Of a stretch of 21,980 nucleotides of DNA, positions 15,632 to 21,817 are shown piece by piece. Positions within the stretch are counted from its first letter, which is position 1. Each line of letters opens with the position of its first letter. Location: NCBI GenBank assembly GCA_045600905.1, contig JAZRYT010000162.1:1-21980 (forward strand). Direction: 5' to 3'. The notes below the pieces were generated by a model, which saw only the letters and a list, made by a program, of their open reading frames with translations, was not told the DNA's origin and did not search any database. A program made the position numbers and the translations under genes. This stretch comes from F23-D06 sp045600905. Lineage in GTDB: Bacteria > Bacteroidota > Bacteroidia > Bacteroidales > WCHB1-69.

Positions 15632-16940
15632 TTATATCTTTGTGTGGATTGGATTAAGTTTCTTGTTGGCATTGCCTAACATAGCAAGAACACAATCGCT
15701 TAAATTCACTTTAGTTGTCACAGACTCTTTGACAGAAGAGATTGTGACGGACTATAGTGTTTATATCGATGACAGCATAGTTTTCCATTCTCTTGATGAA
15801 ACAAATGCCGCGCACTTCGTGTTGGATAATATCATAGACAACACACATAGAATTAGAGTTCACAAATCACACTACTACGACAGAATCTTTGATGTAAAAG
15901 TGTCAAAAACTTTATCCGACACCACTATTCATGTTAGAATGAACTATATTTTTTCAGAATCTCAATTGCCCATGTTTTTTTTCGACAATGCAAGTATAGT
16001 TCCCGATACAAATTTCAATGCTATTTATACAGAGCCAATTAAGTGGTTGGGAAAAATTCAGAAAGCCAATGATTTTACCATACAACTGAACGCTTTTTGC
16101 CTTTCCGAGAATAACACAGAAGACCAGACACTGTGCAAACAAAGAATAAATAGCGTGAAAAACATATTGGTTCAATATGGTGTAGATTCGTCAAAGATTG
16201 AGATCCTTATGCATCCGTTTGAACCTTATCAAATATTATACCCGGAGGAATTCGACCAATATTTTCATTTCAAGGACATTTTGGATGAGAAATTTATACG
16301 TAATCTTCCCGCAAATGAAAAATCCAAGGCGATGAAATACAATAGTCGCATTACGGTGACGGTTGCCGATAATTATTGGTCAACGGTAACTTATCCACAA
16401 AAGGAGTTCTGTTTCCGCTTTTTTGACAAATTTGGAGCAGAAGTAACCCCTTCCGAAATGCTGGTGCTGGACAACACAGGGGCTGTTTTTAATTTAGACA
16501 GTTCCAAATGCTTTCGCCATAAGGCCGACACGTCTTATTCTTTTATTTTGCAGGTGACAGACAGAAATTATTACTTTTTCCAAAAACAGTATGATGCCAA
16601 TGAGATGTCGGGCTGTGACACGGTTCGACTGGAAAATATGGAGACTATTGACAAACTCGCCTTCAGCTCTCACCGTTCGAAACTGAACAACCGTCAAAAA
16701 AAGCAAATCACCTCCTTCTTTTCAAGCAACAAGCGCGGGTTCCATCGCATAACCATTTTTGTGGGGAAACCGACAGGAGCGAAAACAGAAGCGCAACAGT
16801 GCGTCAACGACATCATCAGATTATACGAAAAGGATTTGAAGGCAAGAAACATCCAGCAAACACTCGATGTGATGGTGCATTTCTACGATTTGCCTGAGGG
16901 GAAAGATACTTTTACGTTCGAGATTGAGGCGTATGATTAG
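15612..16940 (+). CDS. Secreted protein with OmpA-like domains; partner gene of cassette 1
   Basis: 442 residues. N-terminal signal peptide with a hydrophobic core FVWIGLSFLLALPNIA and likely cleavage after ART. A beta-rich domain (about 28-110) resembles a carboxypeptidase-regulatory or PEGA-like fold. A region at about 118-250 follows the OmpA-C layout: FFFDNASIVPD strand, FTIQLNAFCLSEN strand, CKQRINSVKNILVQYGVDSSKIEI helix and SRITVTVAD ending. A second, shorter OmpA-like repeat is at about 345-442 (KLAFSSHRSKLNNRQKKQITSF, ITIFVGKPT, IIRLYEKDLKARNIQQ). OmpA-like domains bind peptidoglycan, so a periplasmic location is expected. Its position directly after an RHS head suggests an exported immunity or accessory protein. 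Its last 74 codons are duplicated upstream at 14992-15213. Assignment of the OmpA-like folds is by pattern only. Confidence 0.65.
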   Translation: MSRSRNNYIFVWIGLSFLLALPNIARTQSLKFTLVVTDSLTEEIVTDYSVYIDDSIVFHSLDETNAAHFVLDNIIDNTHRIRVHKSHYYDRIFDVKVSKTLSDTTIHVRMNYIFSESQLPMFFFDNASIVPDTNFNAIYTEPIKWLGKIQKANDFTIQLNAFCLSENNTEDQTLCKQRINSVKNILVQYGVDSSKIEILMHPFEPYQILYPEEFDQYFHFKDILDEKFIRNLPANEKSKAMKYNSRITVTVADNYWSTVTYPQKEFCFRFFDKFGAEVTPSEMLVLDNTGAVFNLDSSKCFRHKADTSYSFILQVTDRNYYFFQKQYDANEMSGCDTVRLENMETIDKLAFSSHRSKLNNRQKKQITSFFSSNKRGFHRITIFVGKPTGAKTEAQQCVNDIIRLYEKDLKARNIQQTLDVMVHFYDLPEGKDTFTFEIEAYD

Positions 16941-17098
16941 AAATAACTTGTCCCCGTTGTCGTCAAAAAACACATCTTAATGGTTGTCCAACCCGAAAAA
17001 ACCTTATCTTCGCGCCATGATTTTCACAACCACATACTAGCAAAGTCCGCCTCGTTCCAATAATGGGGGTTATCGGTACTTTTTCAACGGGCAGGAAA
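16719..17098. repeat. 380-bp direct repeat, right copy
   Basis: Partner of 14992-15371. Similarity stops abruptly after AACGGGCAGGAAA (the NGQE codons of the RHS head), where the two cassettes take different continuations. Confidence 0.9.
16984..17019 (+). promoter_or_regulatory. Cassette 2 promoter/start block
   Basis: TATCTTCG at 17005-17012 and ATG at 17017, with TTG at 16984-16986 at the same 18-base spacing as cassette 1. It is part of the 380-bp repeat, so it is not an independent instance of the motif. Confidence 0.5.
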
Positions 17099-17200
17099 GC
17101 GATACAAAGAAAAATGGGATATCGGGCTAAAGAGCTTTATAAACGAATTATGGAAGGAGGCACGCACCTAATAGAACAGTTAATGAAAAATATGGAATAA
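17017..17200 (+). pseudogene. Collapsed RHS-toxin gene of cassette 2: head plus frameshifted toxin tail
   Basis: The head MIFTTTY is followed by the same TAG at codon 8 as cassette 1, then QSPPRSNNGGYRYFFNGQES and a stop at 17128-17130. From about 17097, another frame reads KAIQRKMGYRAKELYKR, then IMEGGTHLIEQLMKNME and TAA at 17198-17200. That looks like the amphipathic C-terminal end of a nuclease-type toxin. The whole RHS core beyond NGQE and nearly all of the toxin are therefore deleted, leaving head and tail joined out of frame. The TAA is one base before the immunity-type gene at 17202, as expected for a toxin-immunity pair. Confidence 0.65.
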
Positions 17201-17201
17201 A

Positions 17202-17435
17202 ATGAAAAGTACTATGGAAACTATGTCAGCTATTTTAAAAGAAGAAATTGAGTGGTCCCCACTGGTGACGAGCAAAAGAATATACGTTTGTAAAGAGTAT
17301 TCCTCAAAAGATTGCTTTTTGATAATGAATGATTTTCCTGACGAACCATTATGGACGTTATTCTATCGTGGTGAATTTTTAGATATAGATGATGAACCTA
17401 AACAATGGAAAATAACCTATAGAAGTCAAATATAA
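17202..17435 (+). CDS. Small cytoplasmic immunity-protein candidate
   Basis: 77 residues, acidic, no signal peptide. It contains KRIYVCKEYSSKDCFLIMND and LWTLFYRGEFLDIDDEPKQW, a compact alpha/beta pattern common among small polymorphic-toxin immunity proteins. It starts 1 base after the stop of the toxin tail in cassette 2. The lack of a signal peptide suggests that the lost toxin acted in the cytoplasm, for example on nucleic acid. I cannot name an Imm family. It may persist as an orphan immunity gene giving protection against neighbours that still carry the toxin. A GTG-free alternative start at the second Met (codon 5) is possible. Confidence 0.6.
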   Translation: MKSTMETMSAILKEEIEWSPLVTSKRIYVCKEYSSKDCFLIMNDFPDEPLWTLFYRGEFLDIDDEPKQWKITYRSQI

Positions 17436-17516
17436 TACAATTGTCAGCCATAAAATCCAATCCAAGCTGATTATTCAACTTTTTTATATTGACACCCTTA
17501 AATCCATAATCCTGTT

Positions 17517-18035
17517 ATGAATAGAATAATCCTTCTCTACCTGACACTAATGTCAACGTTATGCCACGCTCAACAGTCCTCGCACAACGACTCCATTCCC
17601 GTGGTCAAAACCGTTCACGAGTTGGCTGATTCTGATTCTAAAAAGGTAATGCTCAGAACGAATGATATTTGTTTCCAATTTGTGACTCTGCATTTGGACA
17701 CCACAGACCATCAGAGTCACGTTCTCTTGGATTCGATTGCAGATTACTTGTTGTCACATAATGATGTGAAATTCGTTGAAGTTGACATACACCTGTCACT
17801 TAAAGAATGGGATGAGTCCTATTCTGTAAGCTTGTTGCTGTATATGTACGAAGAAATAATATCCTATTTGGAAAATCGTGGTGTGGACACAACGTATATG
17901 AAAGGAAGGCAATGCTATAATTACGATCCCATAGTCGATTGTAACGAGTTGTCAGGTGAAGAAAGGCGAACCTGCTTTGCCAATGATGACTTCAGACTCA
18001 ACCGGCGGGTGGAATTTGTTATCACGAAACGATGA
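17517..18035 (+). CDS. Secreted OmpA-like domain protein
   Basis: 172 residues. Signal peptide MNRIILLYLTLMSTLCHA, then a short linker and one OmpA-C-like domain filling the rest: VTLHLDTTDHQSHVLLDSIAD strand-helix, VKFVEVDIHLSLKEWDES, a helix LLYMYEEIISYLENRGVDTTY corresponding to the RA-x-x-V-x-x-Y-L position, and the classic final NRRVEFVITKR. The usual peptidoglycan-binding Asp and Arg residues are not fully preserved, so wall binding is uncertain. Expected to be periplasmic. Its stop overlaps the next gene by 4 bases (ATGA). It lies 81 bases after the immunity candidate and may belong to an older, now headless cassette. Confidence 0.7.
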   Translation: MNRIILLYLTLMSTLCHAQQSSHNDSIPVVKTVHELADSDSKKVMLRTNDICFQFVTLHLDTTDHQSHVLLDSIADYLLSHNDVKFVEVDIHLSLKEWDESYSVSLLLYMYEEIISYLENRGVDTTYMKGRQCYNYDPIVDCNELSGEERRTCFANDDFRLNRRVEFVITKR

Positions 18036-18664
18036 TGAAAAGAATGAAAAAGATATTAGTTATAGGATTGTTGCTCCAATTTGCGATTGTTCTGAGTGGC
18101 TGCACAAAAGACACCATTTCGAACAACTTGATAGGTCTGTGGACAGTGATGAAAATCAGGATTAACGAAAATCCTTGTGCCTATTATGATTTCAAGTTTC
18201 CCTCTTTGGAGTTCTATGACAATAAAACACTCCTGTTAATGGAACTGGATCCAGAATCAATGATAAGACATAAAAACGATAGTGCCACCCCTTGGAAAGT
18301 GGTTATGCGCAATGGGCTCTCGTATTTGGAAGTGAAAGAAGGCGAAGGACTGCTTTCCGGATTATATCGTCTTCAATTTGTCTATGATTCTGTTGAATCA
18401 CGTTTGTTCTTAGAGCTCTCGTCAGAAAAGCTGTATTTGCTGGCGTGCCATTTTGATACTGACAACATAGGGAGTCCGCCATCCAATAATTCATCGTCAA
18501 GCTATGGCGTTGGACTTTTGGAACCAGAGTATCAGGAACCCGTGTTTCAGGTGATACGACCAAAAGGACGTCAGGATCTCTTACATAAAGTCCCTTTTCT
18601 GCTCAAAATAACACACGGGCGAATCACAACATTTGGACATAATCCTTTCGACAAGTGCGAATAA
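18032..18664 (+). CDS. Lipoprotein, lipocalin-like; partner of the OmpA-like protein
   Basis: 210 residues from the first of three possible starts (ATGATG...ATG at 18032, 18035, 18044). Lipobox VLSGC with the modified Cys24. After the lipid anchor, LIGLWTVMKIRINENPCAYYDF resembles the start of lipocalin-like domains, followed by several beta segments (PSLEFYDNKTLLLMEL, YRLQFVYDSVESRLFLELS). The last 60 residues are Ser/Pro-rich, then LLKITHGRITTFGHNPF. It overlaps the OmpA-like gene by 4 bases, a sign of translational coupling. The next cassette block begins 6 bases after its stop. Probably an envelope-anchored accessory or immunity protein; function is not known. Confidence 0.65.
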   Translation: MMKRMKKILVIGLLLQFAIVLSGCTKDTISNNLIGLWTVMKIRINENPCAYYDFKFPSLEFYDNKTLLLMELDPESMIRHKNDSATPWKVVMRNGLSYLEVKEGEGLLSGLYRLQFVYDSVESRLFLELSSEKLYLLACHFDTDNIGSPPSNNSSSSYGVGLLEPEYQEPVFQVIRPKGRQDLLHKVPFLLKITHGRITTFGHNPFDKCE

Positions 18665-18670
18665 AAATCT

Positions 18671-18685
18671 TATCTTCGCGCCATG
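18671..18685 (+). promoter_or_regulatory. Cassette 3 promoter/start block
   Basis: TATCTTCGCGCC followed by the ATG at 18683. The sequence upstream (AATAAAAATCT) differs from cassettes 1 and 2, so conservation here is limited to the block itself, which argues that the block is under selection or is the recombination edge. No good -33 element is visible (only TTTCG at 18646-18650). Confidence 0.45.
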
Positions 18686-19645
18686 ATTTGCACGACCACA
18701 TACCAGCAAAGTTCCCCTCGTTCCGCTAATGGCGGTTATCGGTACTTCTTCAACGGGCAGGAGAGTGATAATGAGGTCTATGGGGAAGGCGGTTTAACTG
18801 GGTATGAGTTCCGACAGTACGACACGAGACTGGGACGCTGGTGGGGAGTGGATTTGAAATCGGCCAAATATCCTTCTTTTAGTCCGTATCAGTTTTGTGC
18901 GAGCAACCCAACAATAAGCAAAGATGTTGATGGAGGTGACTTTGTGGTTGTTATAGACAACTCAGGTCCCTATAAAACAATAAGTATTCAAATGAATATT
19001 TATTCAAACCTAAATTCAACAGACGCATACAGACAAATGCTTCCTGCTGTTAATGAGTTCAATCAGATAATTAAAACAGTGACGATAGATGACGTGGAAT
19101 ACCATGTCTTTTTTGAGTTGCGAGCAGTTCAACCGGATGAAACAGCACAGCACGATTACATTAAAGGACGACCTTTGGAGGACGTGGTTAGTCATAACGC
19201 ATATATTGGAGCTTCAGAGGATGGACTTTTGGGTAATTTATTTTATGGGACTATGCCTGGACAAAATCAAGAAAAGACATCAACAAACGATTGTTTAAGG
19301 TATGTTGGCGGTTACACTCGGGGTCGCTCTATAAGAATGTTTCATGGTCCAAATGGTGAGGACTTCGGAAATTATCCTCAGCTGATTGCACATGAAATTC
19401 TCCATCTTTTAGACCTTTCAGATGAAGGTGGACAATTTTACACCCCCGGAGGAAGAATGGAATATATTGCGACACAAAACAATAACTACAAAATGTATCC
19501 TATCTCAAATGGAGATTTAATAAACATTTTTAAATTTGCTTTCCTATTTGACAGTTGGAAATCCAACTCCACTGAAGTGAGGATAGATTATACGGAAGAT
19601 TCAGAACATATAATTCCAAATCCTACAATTAACATCTATGAATAA
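18683..19645 (+). CDS. Headless RHS protein with C-terminal zinc metallopeptidase (zincin) toxin-like domain
   Basis: 320 residues, the only complete RHS cassette protein in the window. Residues 1-26 are the shared head (MICTTTYQQS to NGQE). The RHS-associated core runs to about residue 86 with VYGEGGLTGYEFRQYDTRLGR, WWGVD, YPSFSPYQFCASNP and the DVDGGD hinge. There are no YD repeats and no signal peptide. The C-terminal domain (about 88-320) carries HEILHLLDLSDEG: zinc ligands His237 and His241, catalytic Glu238, and Asp247 at the third-ligand position of a metzincin-like HExxHxxxxxD, with Met259 (GGRMEY) as a possible Met-turn. Metallopeptidase domains are known C-terminal effectors of polymorphic toxins. 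The next gene overlaps by 8 bases. How this protein would leave the cell without a shell is unclear; it may serve as a recombination donor. Confidence 0.85.
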   Translation: MICTTTYQQSSPRSANGGYRYFFNGQESDNEVYGEGGLTGYEFRQYDTRLGRWWGVDLKSAKYPSFSPYQFCASNPTISKDVDGGDFVVVIDNSGPYKTISIQMNIYSNLNSTDAYRQMLPAVNEFNQIIKTVTIDDVEYHVFFELRAVQPDETAQHDYIKGRPLEDVVSHNAYIGASEDGLLGNLFYGTMPGQNQEKTSTNDCLRYVGGYTRGRSIRMFHGPNGEDFGNYPQLIAHEILHLLDLSDEGGQFYTPGGRMEYIATQNNNYKMYPISNGDLINIFKFAFLFDSWKSNSTEVRIDYTEDSEHIIPNPTINIYE

Positions 19646-20873
19646 AATCTGTAAATTAATCTTATCCATCTGCATTGTCGTTTCCGTTTGTTCGGATATA
19701 TTCGGGCAACGACTAATCAAAATAGACACATCCGATGTGGATGTGCTGGCCATTTTTCACTACTCTGGCGACAAGAACGCTTTCGAGGATAATTATTTCG
19801 GGATGGTGTTGCTAAAGAGCGCATCCGAACTTGAAAATTTATTGCCGTTGTCAACATGTTCATATCATTTCTATACGATTGATGATACACGGAATAGAAC
19901 AATCGAAAAAATCATCAATGACCATTATATCGCAAATGTCTCACCATGTGAGTATATGCAGCATTGGACGTTTTTTGAAGAACTAACTCGGCAAGTATGG
20001 AAGGACTCCACTAACACATGGAGAGACATTGTCCCGTTTTTAATGAGTCAGTCATCTTTACATAATGATGAAAATTATTCCATTTCGGAATCAGATTGCT
20101 TTACAGATCCATTTTGGGAGGATTGTTTCCATTGCGGTGCCCCACCTGCCCGTTCTGTAGATTTGATTGGAGGCGGTCATTCTCTAATGGATGCCGATTT
20201 CAGTCAGGCAGGGTATTATTATCAGCTACATAAAGTTCGAATGGCATACCTTTTAATTGATGATGTGCGAGACTCCATCCTGAAATTATCCTATTTCAAT
20301 CCTATTTCGCCAATATTCCCCCAAACAAATTACAAAATGAAATCATTAGATGAACCTGTGAAATTTATGATGGGGAATGCTTGTGCCACGCACTTGCACG
20401 CTTTCGAAAAAGATGGTATGTCTCGCGTTGCTGCCCCCTATAGGTATCTTGCCGTTAATGCCCGACCATCTACTGGGAAGTCCTTAGATGAAAACCACAT
20501 CACAAGCTCTAAACATCCTGAAGTGGATTCCGCCCTCATCAGGACTTTTTTTACAGATTCAATGGTTAAATGGTACTTTCAATTGTCACAATATGACACC
20601 ATATACATTATCAACAACCATTTCACTGAAAATGTAACGATCACCCATCACGAAGGGGACGAAAAAACGATTGTGTTTGTATCAAGAGAAATGGCACCGC
20701 CTACCTTTGTTTCAGGCAGGAAGCTTAACCTTGTATTGGAAATTTTAGGATTCGGCTGGGAAGGACACAACAAAGTTCAATTGAGCATCGGAAGGAATAC
20801 GGAAAATCGAGCCACCATTCGGGCCGTTAAAAAGCGTGGACGTTGGCAGGTATATGGAGGTAGCATAACTTAA
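19638..20873 (+). CDS. Large secreted protein of unknown family; candidate partner/immunity of the RHS metallopeptidase
   Basis: 411 residues. Signal peptide with core KLILSICIVVSVCSDIFG and probable cleavage before QRLIK. I recognise no domain. Visible features: several Cys (a DCFHCGAPPARS segment suggests a disulfide or metal site), Gly-rich DLIGGGHSLMDADF, a His pair in CATHLHAFEKDG, and a beta-rich C-terminal third ending ATIRAVKKRGRWQVYGG. Its start lies 8 bases inside the RHS-metallopeptidase gene, a strong coupling signal. If it is the immunity protein it would work outside the cytoplasm, implying that the toxin acts there. Alternatively it is an accessory or second effector. The frame continues open after its TAA into a 61-codon segment with a similar ending. 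Confidence 0.6.
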   Translation: MNKICKLILSICIVVSVCSDIFGQRLIKIDTSDVDVLAIFHYSGDKNAFEDNYFGMVLLKSASELENLLPLSTCSYHFYTIDDTRNRTIEKIINDHYIANVSPCEYMQHWTFFEELTRQVWKDSTNTWRDIVPFLMSQSSLHNDENYSISESDCFTDPFWEDCFHCGAPPARSVDLIGGGHSLMDADFSQAGYYYQLHKVRMAYLLIDDVRDSILKLSYFNPISPIFPQTNYKMKSLDEPVKFMMGNACATHLHAFEKDGMSRVAAPYRYLAVNARPSTGKSLDENHITSSKHPEVDSALIRTFFTDSMVKWYFQLSQYDTIYIINNHFTENVTITHHEGDEKTIVFVSREMAPPTFVSGRKLNLVLEILGFGWEGHNKVQLSIGRNTENRATIRAVKKRGRWQVYGGSIT

Positions 20874-21059
20874 AGGAATATTTCTCATACTCAAAATGAG
20901 AAGAACTGGATTGTTTATGAAGTAGAGAGTCTGATTTCAAACAATCATAACGGACCAGAACACGAACGAAGTGTTGTCATTCTGAAGTTGAAAAGACACA
21001 AAGGGCAATATCAGGTGAAGGAGGCCAATTGTTTTTATGTTGTGAGGAAAAGATATTAA
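20874..21059 (+). pseudogene. Orphan 3' end of a gene related to the preceding one
   Basis: Directly after the TAA of the 411-aa gene and in the same frame, 61 open codons encode ISHTQNEKNWIVYEVESL, then HERSVVILKLKRHKGQYQVK and CFYVVRKRY before TAA (21057-21059). There is no start codon of its own. The end resembles the end of the upstream protein (NRATIRAVKKRGRWQVYGG against ERSVVILKLKRHKGQYQVK), so it is probably the leftover tail of a homologous partner gene from a lost cassette, or the original tail displaced by recombination. It lies 26 bases before the next cassette block. Confidence 0.55.
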
Positions 21060-21084
21060 GTTGCTGGATTTGCGATAAATTCCC

Positions 21085-21099
21085 TATCTTCGCGCCATG
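21085..21099 (+). promoter_or_regulatory. Cassette 4 promoter/start block
   Basis: TATCTTCGCGCC followed by the ATG at 21097; TTG at 21061-21063 lies 21 bases upstream of the -7-like element, within the allowed range. The 19-base block is conserved although almost nothing of the RHS head remains behind it. Confidence 0.5.
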
Positions 21100-21177
21100 A
21101 TTTGCACAAACACATATTCTTTGGCGGGAAAGTTTCCGTGGAACATCCCAACGATAAAAAAAAACAGTGAAAAATGA
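21097..21177 (+). CDS. 26-aa leader ORF: truncated RHS head of cassette 4
   Basis: MICTNTY matches the cassette head, then the frame diverges (SLAGKFPWNIPTIKKNSEK) and ends in TGA. The TGA overlaps the ATG of the next gene as ATGA (21174-21177), so translating this short ORF could feed ribosomes into the WG-repeat gene. It is either a decayed head or a leader peptide kept for coupling. Nothing suggests a function for the peptide itself. Confidence 0.45.
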   Translation: MICTNTYSLAGKFPWNIPTIKKNSEK

Positions 21178-21695
21178 AAAAAACAGCGTTATCTGGTTTG
21201 ATTATTGTACTTTCATTTTTTCAAATGAAAGCTCAAATGAACGACACGTTATTATTTCGCTTCTGCAATGACAACTATGAATGCGGATATTTAAACACAA
21301 ACGGAGACACTATCATACCGGTAGGGAAATATAGTATTTGTTTTACTGATACCATCAAAAAGGTGGGCATAGTCCTAAAAGACAGTATGGGGTTCATCGC
21401 CATTGATGCGCGTGACAACATGCTTTTTGAGGTTTTTCCGTATGACAACGGTCCGGATATTCCAAGTGAAGGTCTGTTTCGGATAGTCGGTAGTGATGGT
21501 TTGATAGGATATGCTAATATGGAAGGACAAATAGTCATTGCTCCGCAATATAAATGTGCATACCCCTTTGTCAAAAACAAAGCCAAGGTAAGTTGTGATT
21601 GCGAAATTATTAGTGAAGACGAACATCAAATATGGGATAGTGACAACTGGTTTTACATCCATAAAGATGGTTCTGTCTGCGATGCACCTTTTTGA
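21174..21695 (+). CDS. Secreted WG-repeat protein; candidate immunity protein
   Basis: 173 residues. Signal peptide MKKTALSGLIIVLSFFQMKA. The mature part is made of degenerate WG (KWG) beta repeats of about 40-50 residues: ECGYLNTNGDTIIPVGKYS; MGFIAIDARDNMLFEVFPYD; and LIGYANMEGQIVIAPQYKCAYPF, the last matching the G-Y/F-I-D-x-x-G-x-x-V-I-x-P-x-Y-D pattern best. WG-repeat proteins are often encoded near bacterial polymorphic toxins. It follows the cassette 4 leader by an ATGA overlap. The signal peptide again places the product in the envelope. The cognate effector of this cassette is absent. Confidence 0.75.
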   Translation: MKKTALSGLIIVLSFFQMKAQMNDTLLFRFCNDNYECGYLNTNGDTIIPVGKYSICFTDTIKKVGIVLKDSMGFIAIDARDNMLFEVFPYDNGPDIPSEGLFRIVGSDGLIGYANMEGQIVIAPQYKCAYPFVKNKAKVSCDCEIISEDEHQIWDSDNWFYIHKDGSVCDAPF

Positions 21696-21802
21696 AATAA
21701 GTCGTGATACCATACAACATTTTTTTGTTTCCTCACAATTTGACAAGCGATTGGATTCGAATTTTGAAATATGTAAAAGCCCATTATTAATCCGAAAAAA
21801 CT

Positions 21803-21817
21803 TATCTTCGCGCCATG
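21803..21817 (+). promoter_or_regulatory. Cassette 5 promoter/start block
   Basis: TATCTTCGCGCC with the ATG at 21815. The upstream CCGAAAAAACT is shared with cassettes 1 and 2. No -33-like TTG at the expected distance. The 108-base gap before it, after the WG-repeat gene, shows nothing else. Confidence 0.45.

Noticed and set aside
14992..17098. Direct repeats as an insertion sequence or transposon ends
   Set aside because: The repeat contains gene ends and a promoter rather than a transposase, and has no terminal inverted repeats; a tandem duplication explains it.
18303..18563. Minus-strand ORF opposite the lipoprotein gene as an antisense antitoxin
   Set aside because: It has no promoter or ribosome-binding site and lies wholly inside a coupled lipoprotein gene.
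15278..21817. Five identical 19-mers as a CRISPR array or integron-type attachment sites
   Set aside because: Spacing is irregular (about 0.7 to 2.4 kb), the block always includes an ATG in the same frame as the RHS head, and no cas or integrase gene is present.
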